64,000 nt of DNA from positions 1,240,001 through 1,304,000 of the forward strand of contig MSED01000005.1 in NCBI GenBank assembly GCA_002099365.1. Reading direction: 5' to 3'. Position numbers and translations under genes: made by a program. This DNA is from Phialophora verrucosa (Eukaryota > Ascomycota > Eurotiomycetes > Chaetothyriales > Herpotrichiellaceae). Below, piece by piece: positions 1 to 8,967 of this stretch. The notes under the pieces were generated by a model that had not been told where the DNA came from, did not search any database, and worked only from the letters and a program-made list of their open reading frames with translations. How positions within the stretch are numbered: the stretch's first letter is position 1; every line of letters starts with the position of its first letter.

Positions 1-2
1 GT

Positions 3-1358
3 GCCGTGGAAAAGGAAGGCCAGGGCAACCTGGGGGACAGTCTCTCCCACTACCGGAAAGCCTACAAGCTCGATGCCAAGGTCGACCAGACGTACAAGAA
101 CAAGCACTTTGCCACAGCGTGGAAGTCGAAACCGGCAAACCCTAACCCGTCCAACGCCGCTGTAACGGTCCCGTCAACTGCTCATCACTCCCTCGAAGAA
201 CCCAAGCGCGAAGTGTTGCCATTTGTGCAATTGATTGATTCTTTTGCGGACTGTCCGATATTAGGGGTGCCGCCCGTCATCTCTGGAGATCGTCCTCCCT
301 CATGTGGAATCAAGACACTCCCCGCAGAGGTATTGTTGGATTTACTTCGCCATGTTGCAATTCGTGACCCGGCTACCTATGTCCGCCTGTCCCTGGTCTG
401 CAAGAAGCTGGCCTTCCACGTCATGACCGACAATAGCATCTGGAAGCGTGTTGCGTTAGGGCCAGAATTCGGCCTCGCAAGTCAGCAATACAACTTCAAC
501 ACCGATCTGCAAGGCCGGGAGATCATATTCGAAGCGTTAAATGAAGGTCCAAACGAGTATGGCCGCTCGTCTCCAGGCCTGATCACGGAGGTTTCGTTCC
601 CGAAAGACACCGTGTGGCGAGATGTCTTCCACAACTACCCTCGAATGCGCTTCACAGGTGTCTATATTTCCACAGTCAACTATACCCGTCCGGGTGGCGC
701 TTCTGCGACTGCCAACACTTGGTCCAATCCCGTCCATATCGTCACATATTACCGATACCTACGGTTCTTCCGCGACGGCACCTGCATCTCTCTTCTGACC
801 ACCAGCGAACCCATCGAGGTGGTCCACCACTTAACCCCCGAGAATCTCAACTTTGTCCGTTCTGGGAAGAAAGAGGCGGCGGGACACCCTCTCAACTTCA
901 CCTCTTCGGCGCCCGCACTTCTCAGAGACACTCCTCCTTCTTCTTCCACAGGCGGAACTGGCGCCGCTGCACCACCTCCCTCGGCGCGAGACGTGATGAA
1001 ACACGCTCTCCGCGGCCGCTGGCGCCTGTGCCATCCAAGCCTCGATAGTCCGATGATAGAAACAGACACCTCAACCACTGGCGTCCAGACAAATGAGTCG
1101 TCTCCAAAGCCCACCCTGTCTCACGGCGACTTACACATTGAAACTGAGGGCGCCGGGCCCAGGTATATGTATACGATGCACTTGTCGCTGAAGCACGCGG
1201 GCAATGCAAGGTCGAAATACACCACCAAGAACAATAAGTTGGTGTGGAAGGGTTTCTGGAGCTTTAACGTGCTCACGAATGATTGGGCCGAGTTCCATTT
1301 AAGGAATGACAAGCCGTTCTTCTTCTCGAGGGTGAGGGGTTATGGGCTTGGGTACTGA
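3..1358 (+). CDS. F-box protein of the Hrt3/FBXO9 (Pof7) type, 5' partial
   Basis: The reading frame is open to the left edge, so the amino terminus lies outside the window; the first in-frame codons here are not a start. The visible N-terminal stretch (SLSHYRKAYKLD) looks like the helical TPR-like segment that precedes the F-box in Hrt3/FBXO9 proteins. A typical F-box follows at about residues 100-145 of the visible part (LPAEVLLDLLRHV, then LSLVCKKLAFHV). The C-terminal 200 residues resemble the Hrt3/FBXO9 C-terminal domain (GVYISTVNYTRPG, YYRYLRFFRDGT, WKGFWSFNVLTNDWAEF). Family members act as substrate adaptors of SCF ubiquitin ligases, binding Skp1 through the F-box. The substrate cannot be told from sequence. 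A Ser/Pro-rich insertion sits between the F-box and the last conserved block. It converges on mtq2, with about 240 bp between the two stops. Confidence 0.85.
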   Translation, partial: AVEKEGQGNLGDSLSHYRKAYKLDAKVDQTYKNKHFATAWKSKPANPNPSNAAVTVPSTAHHSLEEPKREVLPFVQLIDSFADCPILGVPPVISGDRPPSCGIKTLPAEVLLDLLRHVAIRDPATYVRLSLVCKKLAFHVMTDNSIWKRVALGPEFGLASQQYNFNTDLQGREIIFEALNEGPNEYGRSSPGLITEVSFPKDTVWRDVFHNYPRMRFTGVYISTVNYTRPGGASATANTWSNPVHIVTYYRYLRFFRDGTCISLLTTSEPIEVVHHLTPENLNFVRSGKKEAAGHPLNFTSSAPALLRDTPPSSSTGGTGAAAPPPSARDVMKHALRGRWRLCHPSLDSPMIETDTSTTGVQTNESSPKPTLSHGDLHIETEGAGPRYMYTMHLSLKHAGNARSKYTTKNNKLVWKGFWSFNVLTNDWAEFHLRNDKPFFFSRVRGYGLGY

Positions 1359-1597
1359 GTTATTCGAAGCTCAGGTCGTTGGCTGACCTTCGAGTACTTC
1401 GATGCTGGTGGCTGGCTGGATAGACGGGATCTTCCACAATGCTCTGAGTGTATAGCGCGACGACACAGCTTAACTCCTCAGGATGTGTGCGTATCCAGAG
1501 CACCGTAGACTCCATAGACTCATTGCTGCGTCAGCAGGCCTTCTGATTTCGGGGAGTCTCACCAGAGCAGATCACATCGCGTGAGATCGAATCTTTT

Positions 1598-2551
1598 TCA
1601 TGTCATGCCCTCCTCCCACTCCCTCCAAATCCTCACAATCTCCAACTTTTCCCACCCAGCGGTCTTGCCGCTCGAGCCCACAGTATCGGCTCTCCATTCC
1701 CACTTGCACCCCTCGCGGCAGCCGCCCTCCCAGGTCGCAATCCCCCGCTTGACCTCCACGGGCCTATTGCCACGACAAAACAGCACGTACGCGACGCCCC
1801 TGGGGCTCAACATCCCAGGGATCTGCGAGAGGAGACGGTTCGTGACTTCCATGCCGTCGAGGCCGCCCGCGTACGACAGCTCGAGCAGCTTGGAGGATTC
1901 TTCGAACGAGGGGGCTGAGGTCGAGGTCGAGGTCGAGTATACGGGGGCTGCTGTGGAATGAGGTCCACATGCAGACCCAGATCCAGACGCATATACAGGC
2001 ACAGACACAGGCGCCGGGACAGACTCAGTAGGCACATACGGCGGATTGAATACCAGGACATCCACCTCACCCGGGCGCAACGGGGCAGTGAGATCGCCGA
2101 GAAGGGAACTTAAATACGAATTTGTCCTTGGATTCGGACCGGGGCTCGGGCTCTGGTTCGGTCGCGTTTGGTCCCGCTCATTCGAGAAGAGTTGTTGTTG
2201 TTCCGCAACAGCCTTCCCCACTGTGGTCCGCGTCGCGAGCGCGGCATGCGGGTTCACATCTACGGTGAGGCTGAGGACTTGGGTGCCGAAGATGGGGACG
2301 GCGTTGGCGGTGAGGAACGCGATGATGACGCCGGAGCCGGGTCCGATTTCGACGACGAGTGGGATTTTGCTGGTGGTGCTGGTGTTGGTGGTAGTGTTCG
2401 TGACGAACGAGGGATCACGGAAACGCGAATGCAACCATTCCGTCTCGGACTGGGAGGAGAGAGTATCGAGAAAGAGGAAGGAATCCTCAGCTGGTTCGTA
2501 GATGAGGTGGTAGGGCACGTGGGATGTTGAGGGCGTGGGGAATAGAACCAT
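1598..2551 (-). CDS. mtq2: eRF1 glutamine methyltransferase catalytic subunit Mtq2 (HemK2/N6AMT1 type)
   Basis: Single-exon, 317-residue class I SAM-dependent methyltransferase. The SAM-binding glycine motif is VVEIGPGSG at about residues 66-74. The catalytic NPPY tetrapeptide (VLVFNPPYVP), diagnostic of HemK-type glutamine/adenine N-methyltransferases, is near residue 168. The N-terminal YEPAEDSFLFLD block is typical of Mtq2. With its zinc-binding partner Trm112 the enzyme methylates the glutamine of the GGQ motif of release factor eRF1, so it belongs to translation termination. A low-complexity Ser/Thr/Pro insertion lies between the NPPY motif and the C-terminal strands; such insertions are common in fungal copies. 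The start is the first ATG of the frame and places the YEPAEDSF block near the terminus. Long open frames on the opposite strand here are shadows. Confidence 0.93.
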   Translation of the reverse strand: MVLFPTPSTSHVPYHLIYEPAEDSFLFLDTLSSQSETEWLHSRFRDPSFVTNTTTNTSTTSKIPLVVEIGPGSGVIIAFLTANAVPIFGTQVLSLTVDVNPHAALATRTTVGKAVAEQQQLFSNERDQTRPNQSPSPGPNPRTNSYLSSLLGDLTAPLRPGEVDVLVFNPPYVPTESVPAPVSVPVYASGSGSACGPHSTAAPVYSTSTSTSAPSFEESSKLLELSYAGGLDGMEVTNRLLSQIPGMLSPRGVAYVLFCRGNRPVEVKRGIATWEGGCREGCKWEWRADTVGSSGKTAGWEKLEIVRIWREWEEGMT

Positions 2552-3063
2552 GGCTGTGCGTGTTGTGTGCTATTATGTGATATGTATCTCAGGTAGAGAA
2601 CCCACGATCCAGAATCCAGGACACGGTACACGGTACGCCGTACGGAGAGAGAGAGGCAGATGGTGGCGCGAGTATAAAGGAGAGGAGAGGTGATGAATTG
2701 TGGGTGATGTGAGACGTCTCATTGATCTTGACCCTGGTCTACAGTACGCCACTCCATGATATTGTACTGTAGACGATCGGGCGGATGGTCGACTCCAGTC
2801 CAGATAGGTTCAAAGTTTTCGTGCCGATAAGGTGCTCGGGCTGGGAGAACTATATTAATTCGTTGGGAATTCAACTGTTACTAATGATGAGGTTAGGACG
2901 AGCGAGAGGTGAATTTTTGAGATACGGAAAATCCTCGGCATGAAAGAGGCGTGACGGGTTCTATAGAAAGAGACTGCAATATCATTGATGCTGCTTTGTT
3001 TCAATGCCGTGTCATATCGAAGATGCCTCACGCTCATTCTCCTAGACAAGGCACGTAGTCTCG
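2552..3063. other. Intergenic: mtq2 promoter side and aldehyde dehydrogenase 3' side
   Basis: No gene is visible. The stretch holds the mtq2 upstream region (minus strand) and the 3' flank of the aldehyde dehydrogenase. Two copies of the near-palindromic octamer discussed in the findings lie here, TACAGTAC at 2740 and its reverse complement GTACTGTA at 2764, 24 bp apart and facing each other. Confidence 0.6.
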
Positions 3064-4825
3064 TCATTGCCGTCGCCAGACCTTGTCCACAACATCACGC
3101 ATAGTATGAACGAACAATAACTTTCCGCCAGTAGCACTGTCAGCGGCAGCTAGAATTGCAATGGCGAGAAGAGCATTCCTCATGACCGTGCTCGTTGCCA
3201 CTTTCTTCCCTACCCTCTGCTGTTCCATTGTTTCACCCGGCTTCCCCACGAGATTGCTCTTGATTTCGGCAAACCTTGCGTTCTTCACGTCAAACGGCGC
3301 GTAGCGGAAACTCATAACTGCTTCAAGCCACGTCGGCGGAGCGACAACCGTCCTGGTATACGAAAAGGCATCGAAGCCGTACTTACCATGGTAGCTGCCG
3401 TAGCCGCTTTCGCCGACGCCTCCGAAAGGCGCGTGAGGCACTCCAGCGTGGATCATAAGATCGTTGATGGTGACGCCGCCGGAACTGGTGTGGTCTAGAA
3501 TGTGGTCGATTTCTGCCTGGTCCTTGGAGAAGATGTACAGGCCCAGTGGAGGCGGCATTGAGCCGATGATGCGGATGGCGCGGTCCACGTCGGCCACAAT
3601 GACTGGCGCAATCGGAGCGAAGAGTTCTTCAGACATGAGCGAGTCGTCCGTCATGATGTCCCGCACAATCGTGGGTTTGATGTATTTTCGGTCACGGTCC
3701 AGGTCACCGCCATAGACCACCACACCGGCACTGGACTTGAGCAGACCGGCGATCCGGTCGAAGTGACGCTCGTTGATGATCGTGGCGAATTGCTCGTTGC
3801 CCGATTCGAGGAACTTGTCGAACCAGAACTGGAGCCTCGCGAGCAGCTCGTCGTGGACCGCTGGGTCTGCGAAGATGTGGTTTCCATTCAGACACACCTG
3901 GCCGCTGTTGGTGAGCTTCGCGTGGGCAATGCGCTTTGCGGCCAATTCAATATCAGCCGACCGCGTCACGATGACGGGAGCTTGACCACCCAGCTCGAGG
4001 ACGACGGGAGTCAAGTGCTTCGCCGCGGCTGTTGCAATGATGCGACCGACCTTTCCCCCTCCGGTGTAGAAGATGTGGTTGAATTTGAACTCGAGCATGC
4101 GGCCAACTTCCGACGGGCCTCCGGTCACCAGACGTATGGCCGACTGATCCAGGTACTTGGGGACTAGATCGACCAGGAGCGCCTGAGTGGCCGGAGCGAG
4201 TTCAGATGGCTTCAAAAAGACACAGTTACCTGCCCTGGTGAGCAAAGACCTTTTTGGGACACCTCACCCGGCTATCGGCAGGAGATCAAACGCTAGTCTG
4301 CAAGGTACAGGATGCAGGCCGGATCAGACGACAGGCGGAAACTCACCAGCAGCGATGGCCGCCACCATTGGTGACAACAGCGTGTAGAGTGGGAAATTCC
4401 AGGCCGCGATGATCAACGTCACCCCAAGAGGCTCTTTCCTCAGCCAGGCCTTTCCCAGCGTGCCGAACAGGAAGCCTGCGTCCGGCTTTTCGCCTCTGGC
4501 CCATTCGTCGATATGCTCCAGCATATCGACAATGTCGCCCTTGATGGCGCGCACCTCCATGGTGAGAGTCTCAAAGGCATGACGATTGAGCTCCGTGTGG
4601 AGCGCATCTACGATACGGTCGAGGTTTTGCTCGAGCAGCCACCACAGCTGCTTGAGTTGCCACTGCGGATGTTCGTTAGCATGCGGTGCAGTAACATTGA
4701 CAGACGGACGGAGCACCTACCTTCCGCCATTTGATCGACTTGGTTCTGTTGCTGGCAAAGGTGCTTTGGAGAGTCCGGTAGCCTAATTCGAACTCCTCCG
4801 GCGAAGTGTATTCTGTGGAAGCCAT
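3064..4825 (-). CDS. Fatty aldehyde dehydrogenase-like (ALDH3 family), three exons
   Basis: Exons read on the minus strand are 4825-4721, 4662-4347 and 4229-3064, giving 528 residues. Both introns obey GT...AG (58 bp with GTAGGT, 117 bp with GTGAGT), and the joins restore the family motifs KWRK|WQLKQLWW and AAIAAG|NCVFLKP. ALDH landmarks are ELGGQAP around the catalytic glutamate and NSGQVCLNG with the nucleophilic cysteine. GGVTINDLMIHAGVPHAPFGG is the ALDH3-type C-terminal block. The family oxidises medium- to long-chain fatty aldehydes to acids with NAD(P)+. A hydrophobic C-terminal stretch (MRNALLAIAILAAA) could be a membrane anchor, as in Hfd1/ALDH3A2, but it is short. The start at 4825 (MASTEY) is preferred because family members begin with such an EYTS segment; an in-frame ATG at 4870 is also possible. 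Confidence 0.9.
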
Positions 4826-6412
4826 GACCACGGCCTGCAGCGGGCAGACTGTCTCATCAACCCGTGACACGAAGGGGGGCCACGGGGCGGGGTCTCAGAT
4901 GAGTGAGAAGTATGTTCCGGCGGGAGGAGCCTCAAGCAATAAGGTGGCTGTCGTCGTCTGCAACTCGAATAGATAACTGCAGCTTTCTGTTTCCGGCAGT
5001 ATGGTATGCGAGCTTACAAACGCGTCAGAACAGGCTGGAGGTCGAGCGAAGACCGATTGGGCCCTTGTGGCCTGAGGCGCCAAATAAAGCTCCCAAGAAG
5101 GAGGGAGGGGCACCGCTACGGGAAATGACAGGGGGTGAGGGGGCATTTGCTGCACCTGGTAATGGATGGGGCGGCGTGCCCGTTTGGCCGGGATCGGGCT
5201 CTCCAATGCCTCTCGAACGTTGCGCCCCATGTACTCGGGATCGCCAGCGTGCATCGACATCAACGCTTTCGAAAGCCGACAAGCGAAGATCCCGTTTCAT
5301 TCGAGGCAAATGATGGATAGGCACAGATGTATAGCCCGAAGCGCGCAAAGGTCCGTCGCCTACTCCTGCCCGAAACGTGCATACAGGCCCTTTTCATCCG
5401 TGTCCTCGGGGTTCCATTGAAGTCGCTGAGGTAATGGGAGCATTGGCAAGTAGAGGTCGGGCTTCGCTCTGTCCGTCAGATTGCTTCTCCAGGCCATATC
5501 GAGATTGCCGCCCGCCATGGCCAGGACCGGAATTGTGGTCTCTTGTTGATTTGGTGATCACTGCAGCAAATAGCCCCTCGCAGCATGCACTGCCGTATGC
5601 TTCAAGCACAGATCGATGATCCGCGATGCTGAATATTCCCGGCCCCTCGTCAGTCAACTTCGGCTTATGACATGCATGTATGTCTTATGGCCAATTAAGG
5701 TTGGCGCACACTAACCAATATCCATTGTGGCTCTGCTACAGTACGTCGTGCTGGAAGTATGCTGTTCATCCCGATCGGATTATCTCGCGAGCTCGTTATC
5801 CGAGGTCGCCAGCAGTGAACACGTCGTGCATAGCGAATCACCATGCCGGCCGTCCCCTTTCAGGCATGCCCTGATGTGTGCCGCCGGGCCTCTCCCTCCG
5901 TAGTCATTGGCGACAAGCTTCACACACAACTCACGGGCCCCAATAGCCCGGGAGTGGACGACCGGGCGCTGTTAGTGAACGGGCAGCGCAGGTCTCCCGC
6001 GCCATCAGCTGCCTGCCTGCCCGCCATATATTTTCGCGTTGGCCATCTGACCCGAGCCGGAACTTCTCAGAAGATATGCCGGTCCCATCGAAGAATGGAC
6101 CGTCCCAGGGATCCTGGCGGAAGGAGAAACCCAAGAACAGATCCTGCGTTCCCCGCACATCAAAGTCAGGAACACGAGGAACACGAACCACGACAGCAAC
6201 GTCGGGACCATCCTGTCGAGCGTCGTCAGCAACAGCCAGGACCGCGCCATCGTCGCAGCACCACACAGGGGTCTAGCAGCGACATCGTGCGGGTCGGCAA
6301 TCCTGGCGCGCACGAGCTATCATACTCACCATACCCGATCCCAGCGAATACCTTCATCCAGCATGCCATTCAGTTCTGTATGGGTCCACCTCTTTCGCGC
6401 GAGTGCAGCTGA
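4826..6412. other. 1.6-kb stretch without an assignable gene; coding-like fragments on the minus strand
   Basis: No complete gene could be built. On the minus strand several open pieces look more like protein than chance. One around 5657-5520 reads ADHRSVLEAYGSACC. A second, in another frame around 5525-5365, includes NLDMAWRSNLTDRA and LPQRLQWNPEDTDEKGLYA. A third around 5263-4895 begins MMSMHAGDPEYMGRN. Around 6300-5931 two overlapping frames are open, one with a hydrophobic stretch (LLSWFVFLVFLTLM). Stops separate the pieces. Introns could join some of them, or this may be a decayed gene; I do not recognise the family. One TACAGTAC octamer is at 5737. Confidence 0.4.
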
Positions 6413-6415
6413 CGT

Positions 6416-7745
6416 GTGGTGGCAGACATAAAGCAGTATTCCCCAACGGCAGTCCAGCGGCCGCATTTTGTGGGCGTCGGGCAAGACCTCGCCCTGCTGC
6501 GTAGTTACATCCCATTCATCATGAACGACCGCATGGTTTTCTCGGCGCTGGCGGCCGTGGCCTCTTTCAGCGCCAGCATCACCTCCACGGGGAGCCGCGA
6601 GGCGCCTCCAGAGTCGTTCCGCCTCTACCAGTCAGCCGTCTCGCAATTGCGCGAGAGGCTTTCCCGGGAGTCGGAACGAGCGAGCGATGCTGTCATCGTG
6701 ACGTTGAGCAACTTGTCGGGATTTGAGGTGAGAGACCGTCGGCACGATCAGATCAGCGTGCTGACTTGCCTCGCCCCTCCCAGGCCTTGTCGGGCAACTA
6801 TGATGCAGTAGATATGCACACTCTCGGTATCAAACAGGTTGTCGCACTGAGAGGTGGTGTCGACCAACTGGGTATGTTTCCAATTGCTCCATCTGTGCAT
6901 CACACGAGAGGTTCTGATAGCGGCCAGGCTTCGAAGGGTTTCTGAAGACGATGTCGATCGCGTAAGTGCTGGCCTGCCCCTGACGCGACGTTGTGTCCAT
7001 GTAAGCCCATGACTAATCAATCGCCTCTCGCTTCATCCCCCCCAGCTGGCAGAACTTTTACGCTGCCCGCCACTCCATCAGCCTGGAGGACGAGCACTTT
7101 TTCCCCGCGGACGGCGTCTTCACCTATCCAGAACATCCCTTCGACCCTGATTTGTGCGATACCATTGCGAAATTCCATCCTGGGTTGACCGATGTAGCCT
7201 TGTCTGGCCTGCTGAGTCATCAGATCATCAACCTGATCGCCCACGTCAACGCCTGGGAGCAGGACATCAACGCCTACCTGAGAGAATCCGACGTGTACAA
7301 CCTCCATGAGTTCTCCCAGAGCGCCCGCAATGTCACGCTATGTGGCGAGTTCCTGCACAAGCGGGGGTTGTCGCTGATCGAACAACTCCTCGTCATCTCG
7401 TTGATGGCGTTCTGCTATTCCACAGATACCACGCGTGCGATGTTCTACCTGACAAACGCCTACCTGCAGCTTCAGTGCAAGTTCATGAGGTCTCTGTCCA
7501 TAGAGGTGACGGAAAGAAACGAAGCGTTCATGACCTGGGTCGGAACCATGCTTGTTGCAACGTTTGACTTGTCAGGACAGCCTTGTTTGCTAGGGATCCA
7601 GCTGTTAAGGGCGCGGCCAAACGCACGGAACTGGCAGGCCAATGTCCGACTGTGCGAGACGTACTTCTGGAACGACGCCCTGTCGCTGAGGCTTGCATCC
7701 AAGATCGGCCATCTAGGAGGAATGGAATGTCAAGGCCAAGGCTGA
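6416..7745 (+). CDS. Fungal-specific transcription factor-like protein (Fungal_trans_2 type), 5' end unresolved
   Basis: Four exons can be joined: up to 6727, 6784-6871, 6928-6961 and 7046-7745. All introns are GT...AG (56, 56 and 84 bp) with consistent phases. The joined protein has the run usual for the middle homology region of C6 transcription factors: VFSALAAVASFSASI, then LYQSAVSQLRERL, then LSGNYDAVDMHTLGIKQVVALRGG, then a helical C-terminal part. No Zn2Cys6 cluster (CxxCxxxKxKC) was found upstream in any frame. The first in-frame ATG is at 6521, but homology-like sequence starts before it, and the frame is open from 6413. An upstream exon is therefore missing from this model, or the gene is truncated. 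If functional without a DNA-binding domain it could act only through other factors. The target is unknown. Confidence 0.6.
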
Positions 7746-8082
7746 CGAACAGAGGGGGTTTCCTTTGAAAGCAAGCGCTGGAAAGGAGGTCATCAGCCGA
7801 TCAAATCAGGGCAACACCTCGACTTTCTCGCCTGTAACAGAAAGTTCGCAGCCGCAGTAGCACACTTTCTCCAGTTCGAAAAGATCCATCGCTTCATAAA
7901 TTTATTTTTCTTTCTTCTCGGCTTTGGAGCTTCCCATGAGCTCTGCAGTGCTCACCCAGTGACATTCGCTGCACCTACCAGGACATCCGGGGCTCCTCAC
8001 TGCAACCCTCACCCTCCGCACCGTCCCTCCACCGACACAATCGACGGCGGCGCCACTAGGATCAAACTCAATCTGCCTGGCC
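7746..8082. other. Intergenic, upstream of the ankyrin pseudogene
   Basis: No gene seen. It lies between the stop of the transcription factor-like gene and the first ATG of the broken F-box/ankyrin locus. It includes an AT-rich tract near 7895-7915. Confidence 0.5.
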
Positions 8083-8402
8083 ATGCCATTTCTGGATTTG
8101 CCCAACGAGATCCTCCAAGACAGTCGAATATCTTGCACAGAATGATATATATTCAGTCATTCGTGTGAACCGACGGCTTCACTTCTTTTTGTCTGACCAT
8201 CTGCTCCGCTATAATGTGAGGCATCGAGAGGGTCGGGCACTAACATGGGCGGTGACAAAAGGCCATACATCGGTTACTCGTAAATTGGTTGAGCTGGGGG
8301 TAGACGTAAATCGCCAGATCAGCATTCGAGGGCCCAAATTCTCGAGGCCGACCCTACTGCATATTGTTGCCGCGAAGGGCAATCTTCCCATGATCAAGTT
8401 AC
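8083..8402 (+). pseudogene. F-box/ankyrin-repeat gene remnant, frameshifted and 3'-truncated
   Basis: From the ATG at 8083 the frame reads MPFLDLPNEILQD, the start of an F-box, and then runs into a stop about eight codons later. In a shifted frame the protein continues naturally as VEYLAQNDIYSVIRVNRRLHFF (8113 on), so a small indel near 8113 breaks the reading frame. The second frame holds an ankyrin repeat (GRALTWAVTKGHTSVTRKLVELGVDVN) and the start of another (PTLLHIVAAKGNLPMIKL). Homology stops at about 8400, in mid-repeat. The sequence beyond is the antisense of an exonuclease gene reading the other way. Intact relatives would carry several more ankyrin repeats. The indel plus the missing 3' part argue for a pseudogene rather than a small functional protein. 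A 1-bp sequencing error could explain the frameshift but not the truncation. Confidence 0.7.
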
Positions 8403-8729
8403 GGAAATGGAGCCATCGCGGCAGAGGTCTGAGCCTTCGAGATCGATGTACATGGTTGGCGAGAAGGGCGTTGGCGGAGCATGGCGGAGGATAAGCCAGT
8501 CAACCAGATCGCCGATTTGGTCCGGGGTGTTGATGATTTCCGTCGAAATGGTTTTCTTCACAGCTAAGTGGTAGTCGTGGTAATTTCGTAGGCGTTCGTC
8601 GCCTACATGAGGTAACGGGTTGAGTAAGCTGAGGTACGGAACACCCGCCGTTCCTCTTCCCTGTGGGACGCTGATGTAGGCTTCGAATGGAAATACAGCG
8701 AAGGGCCGCTGGCTTCGAGATGAACTCAT
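8394..8729 (-). pseudogene. 3'-truncated RNase D-like 3'-5' exonuclease gene (N-terminal fragment)
   Basis: The minus-strand frame from the ATG at 8729 reads MSSSRSQRPFAV and ends with VDWLILRHAPPTPFSPTMYIDLEGSD, CRDGSIS, then a stop at 8394. The YIDLEG segment with its Asp-x-Glu pair is the first metal-binding motif (Exo I) of DEDD exonucleases of the RNase D/WRN type. The ISTEIINTPDQIGDLVDWL lead-in is typical of fungal members. Everything after Exo I, including the other two metal-binding motifs, is absent. The break coincides with the point where the convergent ankyrin remnant stops. The fragment cannot be an active nuclease. The frame is open further upstream to 9143, but that part overlaps APC2 antisense and is probably not coding. 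Its 5' side faces APC2, with a shared upstream region of about 240 bp. Confidence 0.6.
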
Positions 8730-8967
8730 GTAGCTAACTTGGTCCGAATGAATAACTACGAGTAGTTGAGGTTGTGACGACCCCGCTGCCACGTCGCGTC
8801 GCGCCGCGTCCAAACTGAGAGTGAATAGATCGACGTCATCGCTTAATCGCCTGATTATCTTATCCCTTGGCGTTGAATTCCATCTCTCTGCATCTCGCTG
8901 CAAATACATGTTTCTCTTGGACAACAGAACTGCGTGGCTGCTGCGAGGCGACAACAACGTAGTGGCA

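Noticed and set aside
2046..2501. Plus-strand frames opposite mtq2
   Set aside because: Shadows of the methyltransferase gene, low complexity.
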